Below are positions 1 through 6,319 of a stretch of 9,414 nt of DNA, piece after piece. Source of the stretch: Verrucomicrobiota bacterium (GTDB lineage: Bacteria > Verrucomicrobiota > Verrucomicrobiia > Opitutales > Opitutaceae); the NCBI GenBank assembly GCA_030916665.1, contig JAUPWC010000044.1, forward strand, positions 1 to 9,414, given 5' to 3'. The stretch's first letter is position 1, and each line of letters opens with the position of its first letter. The notes under the pieces were generated by a model, which had not been told where the DNA came from, ran no database searches, and worked only from the letters and a program-made list of their open reading frames with translations. The position numbers and the translations under genes are program-made.

Positions 1-138
1 CACACCAAGCTCCTCGGACCCAAGCAAAGCGAGGAGATCGTGTTCACCGCCCCCGCCGAAGCCGGCGAGTATCCCTTCATCTGCTCCTTCCCGGCCCACT
101 TCATCGCCGGCATGAAGGGCGTGATGGTGGTGAAGTAA
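1..138 (+). CDS. Blue-copper (cupredoxin/azurin-like) protein, C-terminal fragment
   Basis: The reading frame enters from the left edge and ends at TAA 136-138, giving the last 45 residues of a type 1 copper protein. The tail HTKLLGPKQSEEIVFTAP is followed by the copper-ligand loop CSFPAHFIAGM and ends in GVMVVK. The ligand pattern is Cys-x4-His-x4-Met. Azurin has Cys-x4-His-x3-Met and plastocyanin Cys-x2-His-x4-Met; Cys-x4-His-x4-Met is the spacing I know from auracyanin-type proteins. The N-terminal His ligand and any signal peptide are outside the window. Such proteins are periplasmic or membrane-tethered one-electron carriers. Next to heme A and SCO genes it is probably an electron donor or copper carrier for a terminal oxidase (inference). 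A strong terminator follows at 204-230. Confidence 0.85.
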   Translation, partial: HTKLLGPKQSEEIVFTAPAEAGEYPFICSFPAHFIAGMKGVMVVK

Positions 139-148
139 ACGGCTCGCG

Positions 149-196
149 GTAGCGGCGCTCTATGAGCGCCGTCCGGCGATCGCAGACCGCCGCTAC
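149..196. repeat. Imperfect palindromic (REP-like) element
   Basis: The outer arms GTAGCGGCG (149-157) and CGCCGCTAC (188-196) are exact reverse complements. A second, nested hairpin is formed by CGGCGCTC (153-160) and GAGCGCCG (164-171) with a 3-nt loop. The two pairings share bases 153-157 and are therefore mutually exclusive. Overlapping palindromes of this kind, placed just after a stop codon, resemble dispersed REP-type elements. Only one copy is visible here, so the repeat status is inferred from form. Confidence 0.5.
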
Positions 197-203
197 GATT
201 TCC

Positions 204-230
204 AAGCCGGGCTTCGCGCCCGGCTTTTTT
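204..230 (+). terminator. Rho-independent terminator of the cupredoxin gene
   Basis: Arms AGCCGGGC (205-212) and GCCCGGCT (218-225) form a perfect 8-bp GC-rich stem around the loop TTCGC, extended by A204-T226. Ts continue through 230 (226-230). On the + strand this is a textbook intrinsic terminator for the cupredoxin transcript. On the - strand the stem is followed by GGAAATC, so it is not a strong terminator for the leftward operon. Confidence 0.85.
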
Positions 231-237
231 CTCGCAA

Positions 238-292
238 CCACGGAGGTGCGCCGTGGCTCCAAGAACTGGAGCGTGGGCGACCTCGCCCACGT
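238..292. other. Cluster of three short hairpins at the end of the leftward operon
   Basis: Three consecutive inverted repeats fill the gap just past the DUF420 stop codon: CCACGG (238-243)/CCGTGG (251-256), GCTCCA (256-261)/TGGAGC (267-272), and CGTGGGCGA (272-280)/TCGCCCACG (283-291), the last with a 2-nt centre. None is followed on the - strand by a T run. They could stabilise or end the ctaA-ctaB-DUF420 message, or be part of a dispersed palindromic repeat. Confidence 0.4.
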
Positions 293-296
293 CGGC

Positions 297-740
297 TCAG
301 CTCGCCGGGACTGCCGGCCACCACTGGTAGAGGAAGAAATAAACCAGTACTCCGGTCACGGACACATAGAGCCAGATGGGAAAGGTGATCCTGGCCCAGC
401 GCTTGTGGCGCTCGTAGTCGCCCTTGAGCGCGATGGCGAAGGTCTTGGGCACGAGCCAAGCGATGGCGACGGCCAGCACGATGTGCGAGAAGAGCATCGT
501 GTAGTAGATGGCGCGGATCGCGGGGCTATCGCCGCCGAAGGGCGTGTGCACGCCCTTGACCAGGAGCTTGTGGGCGACGTAACCGACGAGGAAGATGGCC
601 GAAACCGCCCCGGCCGAGAGCATGGCGGCGCGATGGGCGTCGCGCTTGCCCTGTTTGATCAACACGAAGCCGGCGAGAATCAGGAGGGTGGCCGTGGCGT
701 TGAGCGCGGCGTTGAGGGTCGGGATGTCCTGGACGGTCAT
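297..740 (-). CDS. DUF420 family membrane protein (CtaM/YozB-like)
   Basis: A 147-residue integral membrane protein with about four hydrophobic segments (roughly residues 11-28, 40-60, 78-98 and 119-138). It fits DUF420 in length and layout. Histidines at 36, 57, 65, 86 and 112 include the HK, FSH and ERHKRWAR positions near membrane edges. In firmicutes, the DUF420 protein CtaM is needed for maturation of heme A-containing oxidases. The same role is inferred here because the gene lies 13 bp downstream of heme O synthase and shares its direction. The start is supported by TAGGAG at 751-756 in the message, which overlaps the ctaB stop codon and lies 10 nt upstream of ATG 740. The exact biochemical activity of the family is not settled. 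Confidence 0.85.
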   Translation of the reverse strand: MTVQDIPTLNAALNATATLLILAGFVLIKQGKRDAHRAAMLSAGAVSAIFLVGYVAHKLLVKGVHTPFGGDSPAIRAIYYTMLFSHIVLAVAIAWLVPKTFAIALKGDYERHKRWARITFPIWLYVSVTGVLVYFFLYQWWPAVPAS

Positions 741-750
741 GGAATACGGG

Positions 751-756
751 CTCCTA
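751..756 (-). promoter_or_regulatory. Ribosome binding site of the DUF420 gene
   Basis: The - strand reads TAGGAG here, 10 nt before the DUF420 ATG. Its TAG is also the stop codon of ctaB, so termination and re-initiation are physically coupled. It is one of the few recognisable Shine-Dalgarno sequences in the window. Confidence 0.5.
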
Positions 757-1680
757 CAGTTTGAAAATCATCCGGTCGGCCACGAGCAGCGCGAGGAGCA
801 GGGGCAGGTAGGTGATCGAAATGAAAAACAGCCGGCGGGCCTCGGTATCGCGGCGGGCGGGATCAAGGAAGACGAAGGCCGAGCGCAAAATCCACAGGTT
901 GAGCATCGCGGCGACGGCAAAATAATACCAGGAGCAGTAGCCGAGCAGCGTCGGCAGCAGGCTCACCGCGGTCAGCAGCACCGTCCAGAAAAAGGTCCAG
1001 CGGGCGAGCCCGTTTCCGCTCGGGTCCACCACCGAGCGCATGGGCATGCCGGCGGCGGCGTAGTCCTTGCGGTAGGTCCAGGCGAGGGCGAAGAAGTGCG
1101 GCATCTGCCACGCGAACATGATGGCGAACAGCGACCAGCCGAGGCCGGGATTCGAGCGGCCGGCGGCGGCCCAGCCGATGAGCGGCGGCAACGCCCCGCT
1201 GATGGCGCCGAGCTCGGTGTTCCAGCGCGACCAGCGCTTGGCCGGCGTGTAGATCGCGAGGTAGGCCACGATCGTGCCGAGTGCAATCAACGCCGACAGG
1301 CCGTTCACCAGCTTGAAGAGCAGCACCAGGCCCGTGATGCACAGGGCCCAGCCGACGACGAAGGCCGAGCCGGGCTGGATGATGCCGGCGGGAATCGGCC
1401 GGCCGGCGGTGCGCTGCATCTTGGCGTCGGTGTCGCCCTCCATCCACATGTTCAACGCCGCCACCCCGCCGGCGCACAGCGCCGTGCCGAGCACGACGAG
1501 GAACGTGCGCGGCAGATCCCAGTAGGAGTAGGGCACGGCCGCGAGGTAGCCGACCATGGCGGTGATGACCGACATCAGGCTCAGTCGCGGCTTTGTCAGC
1601 TCGAGATAATGCCGCCAGGTCGCGCGCGGCACGGCGGCCGCCGTGACTCCGGTCGGATGCGGTTCACCGGTCTCGGTCAT
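754..1680 (-). CDS. ctaB: Protoheme IX farnesyltransferase (heme O synthase)
   Basis: A 308-residue UbiA-family prenyltransferase that joins a farnesyl group to heme B to make heme O, the precursor of heme A; it acts in the cytoplasmic membrane. The first Asp-rich motif is at residues 77-95 (N77, E81, D83, D85, M88, R90, then TAGRP), matching the N-x3-E/D-x3-D-x2-M-x-R-T consensus. The second conserved loop is YRKDYAAAGMPM (203-214). Multiple hydrophobic helices follow the family pattern, and the length is typical (about 290-310). The ATG at 1680 overlaps the ctaA stop by 4 bp (ATGA), so translation is probably coupled to ctaA. No Shine-Dalgarno is seen before it, consistent with coupling. 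The name cyoE is used for the same enzyme in quinol oxidase operons; ctaB fits better beside ctaA. Confidence 0.95.
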   Translation of the reverse strand: MTETGEPHPTGVTAAAVPRATWRHYLELTKPRLSLMSVITAMVGYLAAVPYSYWDLPRTFLVVLGTALCAGGVAALNMWMEGDTDAKMQRTAGRPIPAGIIQPGSAFVVGWALCITGLVLLFKLVNGLSALIALGTIVAYLAIYTPAKRWSRWNTELGAISGALPPLIGWAAAGRSNPGLGWSLFAIMFAWQMPHFFALAWTYRKDYAAAGMPMRSVVDPSGNGLARWTFFWTVLLTAVSLLPTLLGYCSWYYFAVAAMLNLWILRSAFVFLDPARRDTEARRLFFISITYLPLLLALLVADRMIFKL

Positions 1681-2639
1681 GGTTTGGGGTGTTCAATCAT
1701 GTTGCGCTGCGTCAGGAACACCACGGCAAAAGTCGTTGCCAGCGTCAGCGCGCCGAACACCACGTGGCCGGTCGTCATCGTCACGCTGCGGCCGGTCCAG
1801 ATGATCTTCGCGCCGAGGAGAATCTGCACCGCCACCAGCCCGAGCAACACGAAGCTGCCCGACCGCACGAACGGGTGCAGCCCGCGGTCGCGCCAGAGGA
1901 AGTGACCGTAGGCCGCGACCGCGATGCCGATGAGCGCGGCCAGCACGCGATGCATGAACTGCAGGGCGACGCGGTAGTCCCAGTGGGCGGGCAGGAGCGA
2001 GCCGTCGGGCTGCGAGTGCGGAAAGAAGCCGATGGCCATGCCGGCGTGGTTATGTCGCATCGTCACGGCCACGGCGAGCTGCACGAACAGCAGGAACAGG
2101 CAGAGTCCACCGAGCAGCCGCACACGGCGCGAGGCCTCGCCGATGGTGTTGGCGACCCAGGGGCGAGACAACCCGGCCACGATGGCGAAGAGCACGCACA
2201 CATAGACCTGCGCGAGCATGCCGTGCGGCAGGCGCAGCATCTGGCCGAGCGTCATGTCGAATCCCGGCACGGCGAGCGAGTCGAGCAACACGCGCTTGCC
2301 GCCGATCAGGCCCTGGAAAATCACGATGCCCAGCGCCCACCAGCCGAGCTGGCGCAGCCAGGCGCGCTTCTCCCGAAGGTGCAGCCACACGGCGAGTCCG
2401 ATGGTCACCAGTCCCATCACCACACCCGAGAGCCGGTGCGAGTGTTCGGCGAACTTGTCGATTTCCTTGAGCCAGCCGGGCGGGTTGACCGAGCCGTTGG
2501 AAAGCGGCCAGTCGGGAAACGCCATGCCCGCACCGATGGTGGTGGTGAGGGCGCCCAGCGCGACGAGCACAAAGACCCAGGCGCTGCCGATGGCGGCGAA
2601 CCAGGCGAGGGTGGGCTTGTAGGCGGCGTTGCGGGACAT
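1677..2639 (-). CDS. ctaA: Heme A synthase (COX15/CtaA family)
   Basis: A 320-residue, eight-helix membrane protein that oxidises the C8 methyl of heme O to the formyl group of heme A. The four conserved heme-ligand histidines are visible: H68 in EHSHRLSG, H139 in LPHGMLAQ, H230 in QFMHR and H292 in TTGHVVFG; E65 is the conserved Glu before the first. The two halves are related by duplication, as usual. The extracytoplasmic loop GAGMAFPDWPLSNGS lacks the cysteine pair found in Bacillus-type enzymes. I start at ATG 2639 (MSRNAAYKP, directly before the first helix). An in-frame extension to 2747 adds 36 hydrophilic residues and overlaps the divergent SCO gene, so it is unlikely. There is no good Shine-Dalgarno. 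It is the first gene of the leftward ctaA-ctaB-DUF420 operon. Confidence 0.94.
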   Translation of the reverse strand: MSRNAAYKPTLAWFAAIGSAWVFVLVALGALTTTIGAGMAFPDWPLSNGSVNPPGWLKEIDKFAEHSHRLSGVVMGLVTIGLAVWLHLREKRAWLRQLGWWALGIVIFQGLIGGKRVLLDSLAVPGFDMTLGQMLRLPHGMLAQVYVCVLFAIVAGLSRPWVANTIGEASRRVRLLGGLCLFLLFVQLAVAVTMRHNHAGMAIGFFPHSQPDGSLLPAHWDYRVALQFMHRVLAALIGIAVAAYGHFLWRDRGLHPFVRSGSFVLLGLVAVQILLGAKIIWTGRSVTMTTGHVVFGALTLATTFAVVFLTQRNMIEHPKP

Positions 2640-2640
2640 C

Positions 2641-2646
2641 AGGAGG
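2641..2646 (+). promoter_or_regulatory. AGGAGG, possible ribosome binding site for an upstream SCO start
   Basis: A perfect Shine-Dalgarno core lies 4 nt before ATG 2651, which is in frame with the SCO gene and would add 29 residues ahead of the lipoprotein signal. It sits directly beside the ctaA start on the other strand. The lipobox geometry favours ATG 2738, so this site may be fortuitous. Confidence 0.3.
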
Positions 2647-2701
2647 GGTGATGACGTGGAATCCGGCAGGTCATAGCCCACGCCGGCGCGGCGCAAACCT
2701 T

Positions 2702-2730
2702 TTGACAATTGCCCCGCTTGGCAAATGGGT
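2702..2730 (+). promoter_or_regulatory. Candidate promoter of the SCO operon with an internal dyad
   Basis: A perfect -35 hexamer TTGACA (2702-2707) is followed after 17 nt by ATGGGT, a poor -10. Between them lies the inverted repeat TTGCC (2709-2713)/GGCAA (2720-2724), where a regulator could bind. If used, transcription would start only a few bases before ATG 2738. The -10 is weak, so the call is tentative. Confidence 0.3.
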
Positions 2731-2737
2731 TGGGGGC

Positions 2738-3709
2738 ATGTCGCCAAGGTATTCGTCCGCCGCCCTCGCCGCCTTTGGTCTGCTTATGGCCTTGGCTGGT
2801 TGCGGCAAGGTGGAGAAGACGGCGACAGTGAAAGACGAGTCAAACGTGGTCCTCAACGCGGACTCCGGTTTGAGCGAGGCTGAAGTGGCCCGGAAGACTC
2901 CGGAGATGCGCAAGTCCGGTGAGGTGCGGGTGGCATTGAGGGGCGAGATCCTCCAGGCCGACGCCGAGCGTCAGGTGCTGATCGTCACGCACGACGAGAT
3001 CAAGGGTTACATGCCCGCCATGACGATGGAGTTCAAGGTGACCAAGGCCGACGTGGCCAACGCCAAGCCCGGCCAGCGCATCCGCGCCGAACTGGTCGAG
3101 CGCGGCGAGGATTACTTCCTCGAGAAAATCTGGCCCGACGATTCCGTGACCGTCTCCACGCTCGATGCGGCGGCCAAGGCGATCGCGCAGGACACGACCA
3201 TCCGCGGCAAGGACGCCTACCGTGAGATCGGCGAAAATCTGCCGACGTTCACCCTGCTCGACCAGGAGGGCCGCACGGTCCCCGCGAACCGTTTCCGCGG
3301 GAAGCGCGTGGTGCTGAACTTCATCTTCACCCGCTGTCCGATCGCGACGATGTGCCCCGCCGCGACCCTCAAGATGGCGCAGCTGCAAAAGTCTGCGCGC
3401 GAGGCCGGCGCGAAGGATTTCGAGCTCGTCTCCATCTCCCTCGACCCGGAGTTCGACACGCCCGGCGTGTTGCGCGACTACGCCGAGGTGCGCGGACTCG
3501 ATCTGGCCAACTGGTCGTTTCTCACCGGGCCCGACGCCGCCGTGCGCCACCTGCTCGCTCAGCTCGGTGTGATCCGCGACTTCGAGGGCGCCACGATCAA
3601 GCACACGCTCGCCACCGTGCTCATCGACGAGCAGGGCCGCATCATCTACCGCGCCGACGGCAGCTCGTGGCAGATCGACGACTTTGTGAAGCGGTTGCGG
3701 AAGTCATGA
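2738..3709 (+). CDS. Lipoprotein fusing a CusF-like copper-binding domain to a SCO1/SenC domain
   Basis: A 323-residue protein with a type II signal peptide: residues 1-21 end in the lipobox LAGC, so Cys22 would be lipidated. Residues about 61-132 are a CusF-like beta-barrel, with the methionine motif GYMPAMTMEF (M92, M95, M97) and H85 as likely Cu(I) ligands. Residues about 165-323 are a thioredoxin-fold SCO domain: FTRCPIATMCP gives the cysteine pair C200/C206, and H289 in IKHTLATVLID is the third copper ligand. Classical SCO proteins use Cys-x3-Cys; here the spacing is Cys-x5-Cys. SCO proteins deliver copper to, or reduce, the CuA site of cytochrome c oxidase. The fused CusF domain suggests intramolecular Cu(I) hand-over (inference). 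I chose ATG 2738 because it gives a standard lipoprotein signal. The stop overlaps the next gene by 4 bp. Confidence 0.9.
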   Translation: MSPRYSSAALAAFGLLMALAGCGKVEKTATVKDESNVVLNADSGLSEAEVARKTPEMRKSGEVRVALRGEILQADAERQVLIVTHDEIKGYMPAMTMEFKVTKADVANAKPGQRIRAELVERGEDYFLEKIWPDDSVTVSTLDAAAKAIAQDTTIRGKDAYREIGENLPTFTLLDQEGRTVPANRFRGKRVVLNFIFTRCPIATMCPAATLKMAQLQKSAREAGAKDFELVSISLDPEFDTPGVLRDYAEVRGLDLANWSFLTGPDAAVRHLLAQLGVIRDFEGATIKHTLATVLIDEQGRIIYRADGSSWQIDDFVKRLRKS

Positions 3710-4599
3710 CCAGGAACAGCCAAGTCATCCTCATCACCGCGGCCGCAGTGGCGCTCTACGCGGGCATCCGCCTGTTGCCGGTGGGTTCGCAGGTCAACCA
3801 CATGGATTTTCGGCTGGAGGGGAAAGGGGCTATCGAGTTCTGCGATCCGGCCAACCCGCAGTTCATTCCCGTCGTGTCGGCGCGCTCGCCGGTGGTCATG
3901 ACGCTGAAGAGCGACCGTCCCCTCGCGCGCGGCGAGCCGGTGGAGTTCACGCTCAGCCTGAGCACGGCCAGCGGCAAGGCCATCGGCCCGGCCGACCTGA
4001 TCGTCGAGCACACGCGCAAGCTCCACCTCCTCGTCGTGGACCCGACGCTCTCCGACTACCAGCACCTGCATCCGGAGCCGGGGCGCAGGGTAGGCGAGTG
4101 GAAGTTCACGCTCACGCCGTCGCGGGCGGGAGATTACCGGGTGTTCGCCGACTTCACACCGGCCGCCACTCAGCGCGGACTCTACGCCGCGGCCGATTTC
4201 ACGGTGCCCGGCACCGTCGCCACGGTCATCAATGCCGGCAACACGACCTGGCAGAATCTCGGCTACCGCTTCGAGCTGGTGCTCCCGTCCGTGCTCAACG
4301 CCGGCAAGCCCGCCGACCTCAAGTTCCGCATCGAAAGCCAGGGCGCGATGAAGGAGCCCGTGCCCTTGCGGCCCGTCATGGGAGCCTTCGCGCACCTCGT
4401 GGCGTTTGACGAGGCTCGCTCCGGCTTTGCGCACCTGCACCCGATGGAGACCGATCTCGCCCAGCCGCCTGATTCGCTCCGCCCGGAACTCAGTTTCAAG
4501 GTCACCATTCCGCAACCCGGCCGCTACGTAATCTGGGCCCAGGTGGACCTGGGCGGGATGGAAGTCTTCGCGCCCTTCTGGGTGGATGTGCTGCCGTAG
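3706..4599 (+). CDS. Exported two-domain protein with duplicated H-x12-H-x-H-P motif, possible copper-binding partner of SCO
   Basis: I do not recognise a named family. The 297-residue product has an N-terminal hydrophobic segment (about residues 7-24) acting as signal or anchor, then two similar beta-rich domains (about 60-167 and 185-297). Each carries the same motif with identical spacing: H107-L-L-V-V-D ending in H120-L-H122-P, and H230-L-V-A-F-D ending in H243-L-H245-P. Each is followed by a matching strand, GDYRVFADF (142-150) and GRYVIWAQV (272-280). H102 precedes the first motif. Conserved His clusters in a periplasmic protein suggest metal binding, and the ATGA overlap with the CusF-SCO gene suggests copper (inference). 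Similar HLHP segments occur, to my knowledge, in uncharacterised secreted proteins beside copper genes. Start ATG 3706 is fixed by the overlap and the signal segment. Confidence 0.8.
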   Translation: MTRNSQVILITAAAVALYAGIRLLPVGSQVNHMDFRLEGKGAIEFCDPANPQFIPVVSARSPVVMTLKSDRPLARGEPVEFTLSLSTASGKAIGPADLIVEHTRKLHLLVVDPTLSDYQHLHPEPGRRVGEWKFTLTPSRAGDYRVFADFTPAATQRGLYAAADFTVPGTVATVINAGNTTWQNLGYRFELVLPSVLNAGKPADLKFRIESQGAMKEPVPLRPVMGAFAHLVAFDEARSGFAHLHPMETDLAQPPDSLRPELSFKVTIPQPGRYVIWAQVDLGGMEVFAPFWVDVLP

Positions 4600-4642
4600 C
4601 GGTGCCGGCCAACGCACGGGACATAGCGTTCTCGTAATCGTA

Positions 4643-4712
4643 GTCATTCCCGTTCCCTCGATGCGGAGAACCCGAGGGGAATTGAGATTGGGATCAGGGG
4701 AACGATAACGAC
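4643..4712. other. Convergent intergenic region with inverted repeats
   Basis: The 142-bp gap lies between converging stop codons (4599 and 4742). CGTTCCC (4651-4657) pairs exactly with GGGAACG (4698-4704), and TTCCCTCG (4653-4660) pairs with CGAGGGGAA (4673-4681) with one bulge; the two folds compete. There is no T run on either strand. It may be a bidirectional, non-canonical terminator or a degenerate repeat; no open frame in it looks real. Confidence 0.3.
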
Positions 4713-4741
4713 CCTCGCCCCGAGTGGTTCGAGTGAGCCCC

Positions 4742-5434
4742 TCACACCGCCTCACCGGAAAAGGCCATCACCTGGCCGCCGTCGGTGCTGAGGTAGCGGC
4801 CGAGCTCGGTGCCGGGGAAGCTGCCGAAGACGCCCGGGTGGCAGCGCAACAACCCTTCGCGCGCCAGCCGCACGATGCTGCGGGCGTTCGACTCGGGATC
4901 GTTGCAGAACCAGTGCGGACGTGACTTGTTCGGCCACACGAAACTTCCGCGCAACACGTCGCCGATGATCGCCTCGCCGGAGGCCAGCACGACGGAAGCC
5001 GAGCCCGGGGTGTGCCCGGGCGTGGCGAGCACCTTGCCCTTCACGCCATAGGGTTCCAGCGCGATGCCCTCGCGGAAAAGCAGGTCGGGTTCAAAGCCCT
5101 CGAACTCCTCGTCCACGAACGGCCGGAGCACGCGGCCCAGCGTGTCCTGCGCGGCGAGGATGCCGTTGCGCCCCTGGCGCACGAGCGGGGCGTCGCCGAT
5201 GTGCAACGCCACCTGGGCCCCGCTGCGGCGGCGCAGCTCGGCGGCGCAGCCGGCGTGGTCGCTGTGGCCGTGGGTGAGCAAAATGAGCGCAATGTCCTTG
5301 GGATCGAGGCTGACCGCCTTGAGGGCCGCGAGGATGCGCTTCAGGTCGCCGGGCGCACCCGTGTCCACCAGCACCGGCCGTTCGCCGAGCAGCAGGTAAC
5401 AGTTGGAAATCGCACCTTTGATGCGGATCAGCAT
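4742..5434 (-). CDS. Metallo-beta-lactamase-fold hydrolase (glyoxalase II-like)
   Basis: A 230-residue soluble protein with the MBL-fold metal site: THGHSDH at residues 54-60 (H55, H57, D59, H60), H141 in TPGHTPGS, D159 in IIGDV and probably H199 in RCHPG. The N-terminal VLVDTGAPGD (21-30) is the usual first motif. No signal peptide is seen, so it should be cytoplasmic and bind two metal ions, usually zinc. The THxHxDH/TPGHTPGS combination is typical of thioesterase-like members such as glyoxalase II relatives, but the substrate cannot be told from sequence. It lies 36 bp downstream of the AMP nucleosidase gene in the same direction, so the two are probably co-transcribed. The start ATG 5434 places the first strand (MLIRIKGAISNCYLL) at the N-terminus; no clear Shine-Dalgarno precedes it. 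Confidence 0.88.
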   Translation of the reverse strand: MLIRIKGAISNCYLLLGERPVLVDTGAPGDLKRILAALKAVSLDPKDIALILLTHGHSDHAGCAAELRRRSGAQVALHIGDAPLVRQGRNGILAAQDTLGRVLRPFVDEEFEGFEPDLLFREGIALEPYGVKGKVLATPGHTPGSASVVLASGEAIIGDVLRGSFVWPNKSRPHWFCNDPESNARSIVRLAREGLLRCHPGVFGSFPGTELGRYLSTDGGQVMAFSGEAV

Positions 5435-5470
5435 GGGTGAGATTGGTCGGATCGCGCGATCCGCGTTCGC

Positions 5471-6241
5471 TCAAAATTTCAGATGCTTTACCGTGACGCC
5501 CTTGTTGATGAGCTGCTTCAGGGAATCGAGGCCGATGCGGAGGTGGGCGATGACGTGCTCTTCGTCCACCTGCTTGTCGCTGGCGGTGGTTTTCACGCCT
5601 TCGGGGGTCATGGGTTCGTCGGACACGAGCAGGAGCGCGCCGGTCGGCGTTTCGTTGGCGAAACCCGTCACGAAGATCGTGGCGGTCTCCATGTCCACGG
5701 CCATGGCGCGGATTTTCTTCAGGTAGGTCTTGAAGGCTTTGTCGTGTTCCCAGACGCGGCGGTTGGTCGTGTAGATCGTGCCGGTCCAGTAATCGCGCTT
5801 GTGGTCGCGGATGGTGGTCGAGATGGCCTTCTGGAGCGCGAAGGCCGGCAGCGCGGGCACCTCGGGCGGGAAATAGTCGTTGCTCGTGCCCTCGCCGCGG
5901 ATGGCGGCGATGGGGAGGATGAGGTCGCCGATCTTGGCGCGGTGCTTCACGCCGCCGCACTTGCCGAGGAAGAGCACGGCCTTGGGGTTGATCGCGCTGA
6001 GCAGGTCCATGATCGTGGCGGCCGTGGCGCTGCCCATGCCGAAGTTGATGATCGTGATGTTGCCGGCCGTGGCGCTCAGCATCGGCTTGTGCCGGCCATG
6101 CACCGGCACGCGGTGCCAGTTGGCGAAGAGCTCGACGTAACGGTCGAAGTTCGTGAGCAGGATGTAGCGGCCGAACTGCTTGAGGGGCACTCCCGTGTAG
6201 CGTGGCAGCCAGTTCGTGACGATTTGTTGCTTGGTCTCCAT
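5471..6241 (-). CDS. amn: AMP nucleosidase, short form
   Basis: A 256-residue member of the nucleoside phosphorylase/nucleosidase superfamily. AMP nucleosidase splits AMP into adenine and ribose 5-phosphate (EC 3.2.2.4). Recognisable segments are NWLPRYTG (11-18), INFGMGS (65-71), LFLGKCGG (90-97), GEGTSNDYFPPEVPALP (116-132), VDMETATIF (182-190, with the substrate-binding Met-Glu pair) and LLVSDEP (204-210, with the likely catalytic Asp208). The whole protein resembles the short AMP nucleosidases of Bacteroidetes. It lacks the extra N-terminal domain of the roughly 480-residue E. coli Amn. An in-frame extension to 6415 translates the palindromic repeat and terminator and is rejected; ATG 6241 gives the family-typical start METKQQIV. 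Activity is assigned by family; related nucleosidases of other specificity cannot be excluded. Confidence 0.9.
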   Translation of the reverse strand: METKQQIVTNWLPRYTGVPLKQFGRYILLTNFDRYVELFANWHRVPVHGRHKPMLSATAGNITIINFGMGSATAATIMDLLSAINPKAVLFLGKCGGVKHRAKIGDLILPIAAIRGEGTSNDYFPPEVPALPAFALQKAISTTIRDHKRDYWTGTIYTTNRRVWEHDKAFKTYLKKIRAMAVDMETATIFVTGFANETPTGALLLVSDEPMTPEGVKTTASDKQVDEEHVIAHLRIGLDSLKQLINKGVTVKHLKF

Positions 6242-6260
6242 GCGAGGTCGTTTTGCCTGC

Positions 6261-6298
6261 AAAAAATTAACCCCGCCCCGAAGGTTGGCGAGGTTAAT
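6261..6298 (-). terminator. Rho-independent terminator downstream of the TonB receptor gene
   Basis: On the - strand ATTAACCTCGCC (6298-6287) pairs with GGCGGGGTTAAT (6277-6266), 12 bp with one G-U pair, and is followed by a T run (complement of A6261-6266). It lies between the TonB receptor stop and the amn start, so amn most likely has its own promoter in the short stretch below it or depends on read-through. Confidence 0.75.
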
Positions 6299-6319
6299 CA
6301 AAAAGGGAGGCGGAGCTTT

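Noticed and set aside
595..2651. Long + strand frames (436 and 320 codons) opposite ctaA and ctaB
   Set aside because: Low-complexity His/Arg/Ala-rich translations with no family resemblance; the - strand encodes well-conserved membrane enzymes.
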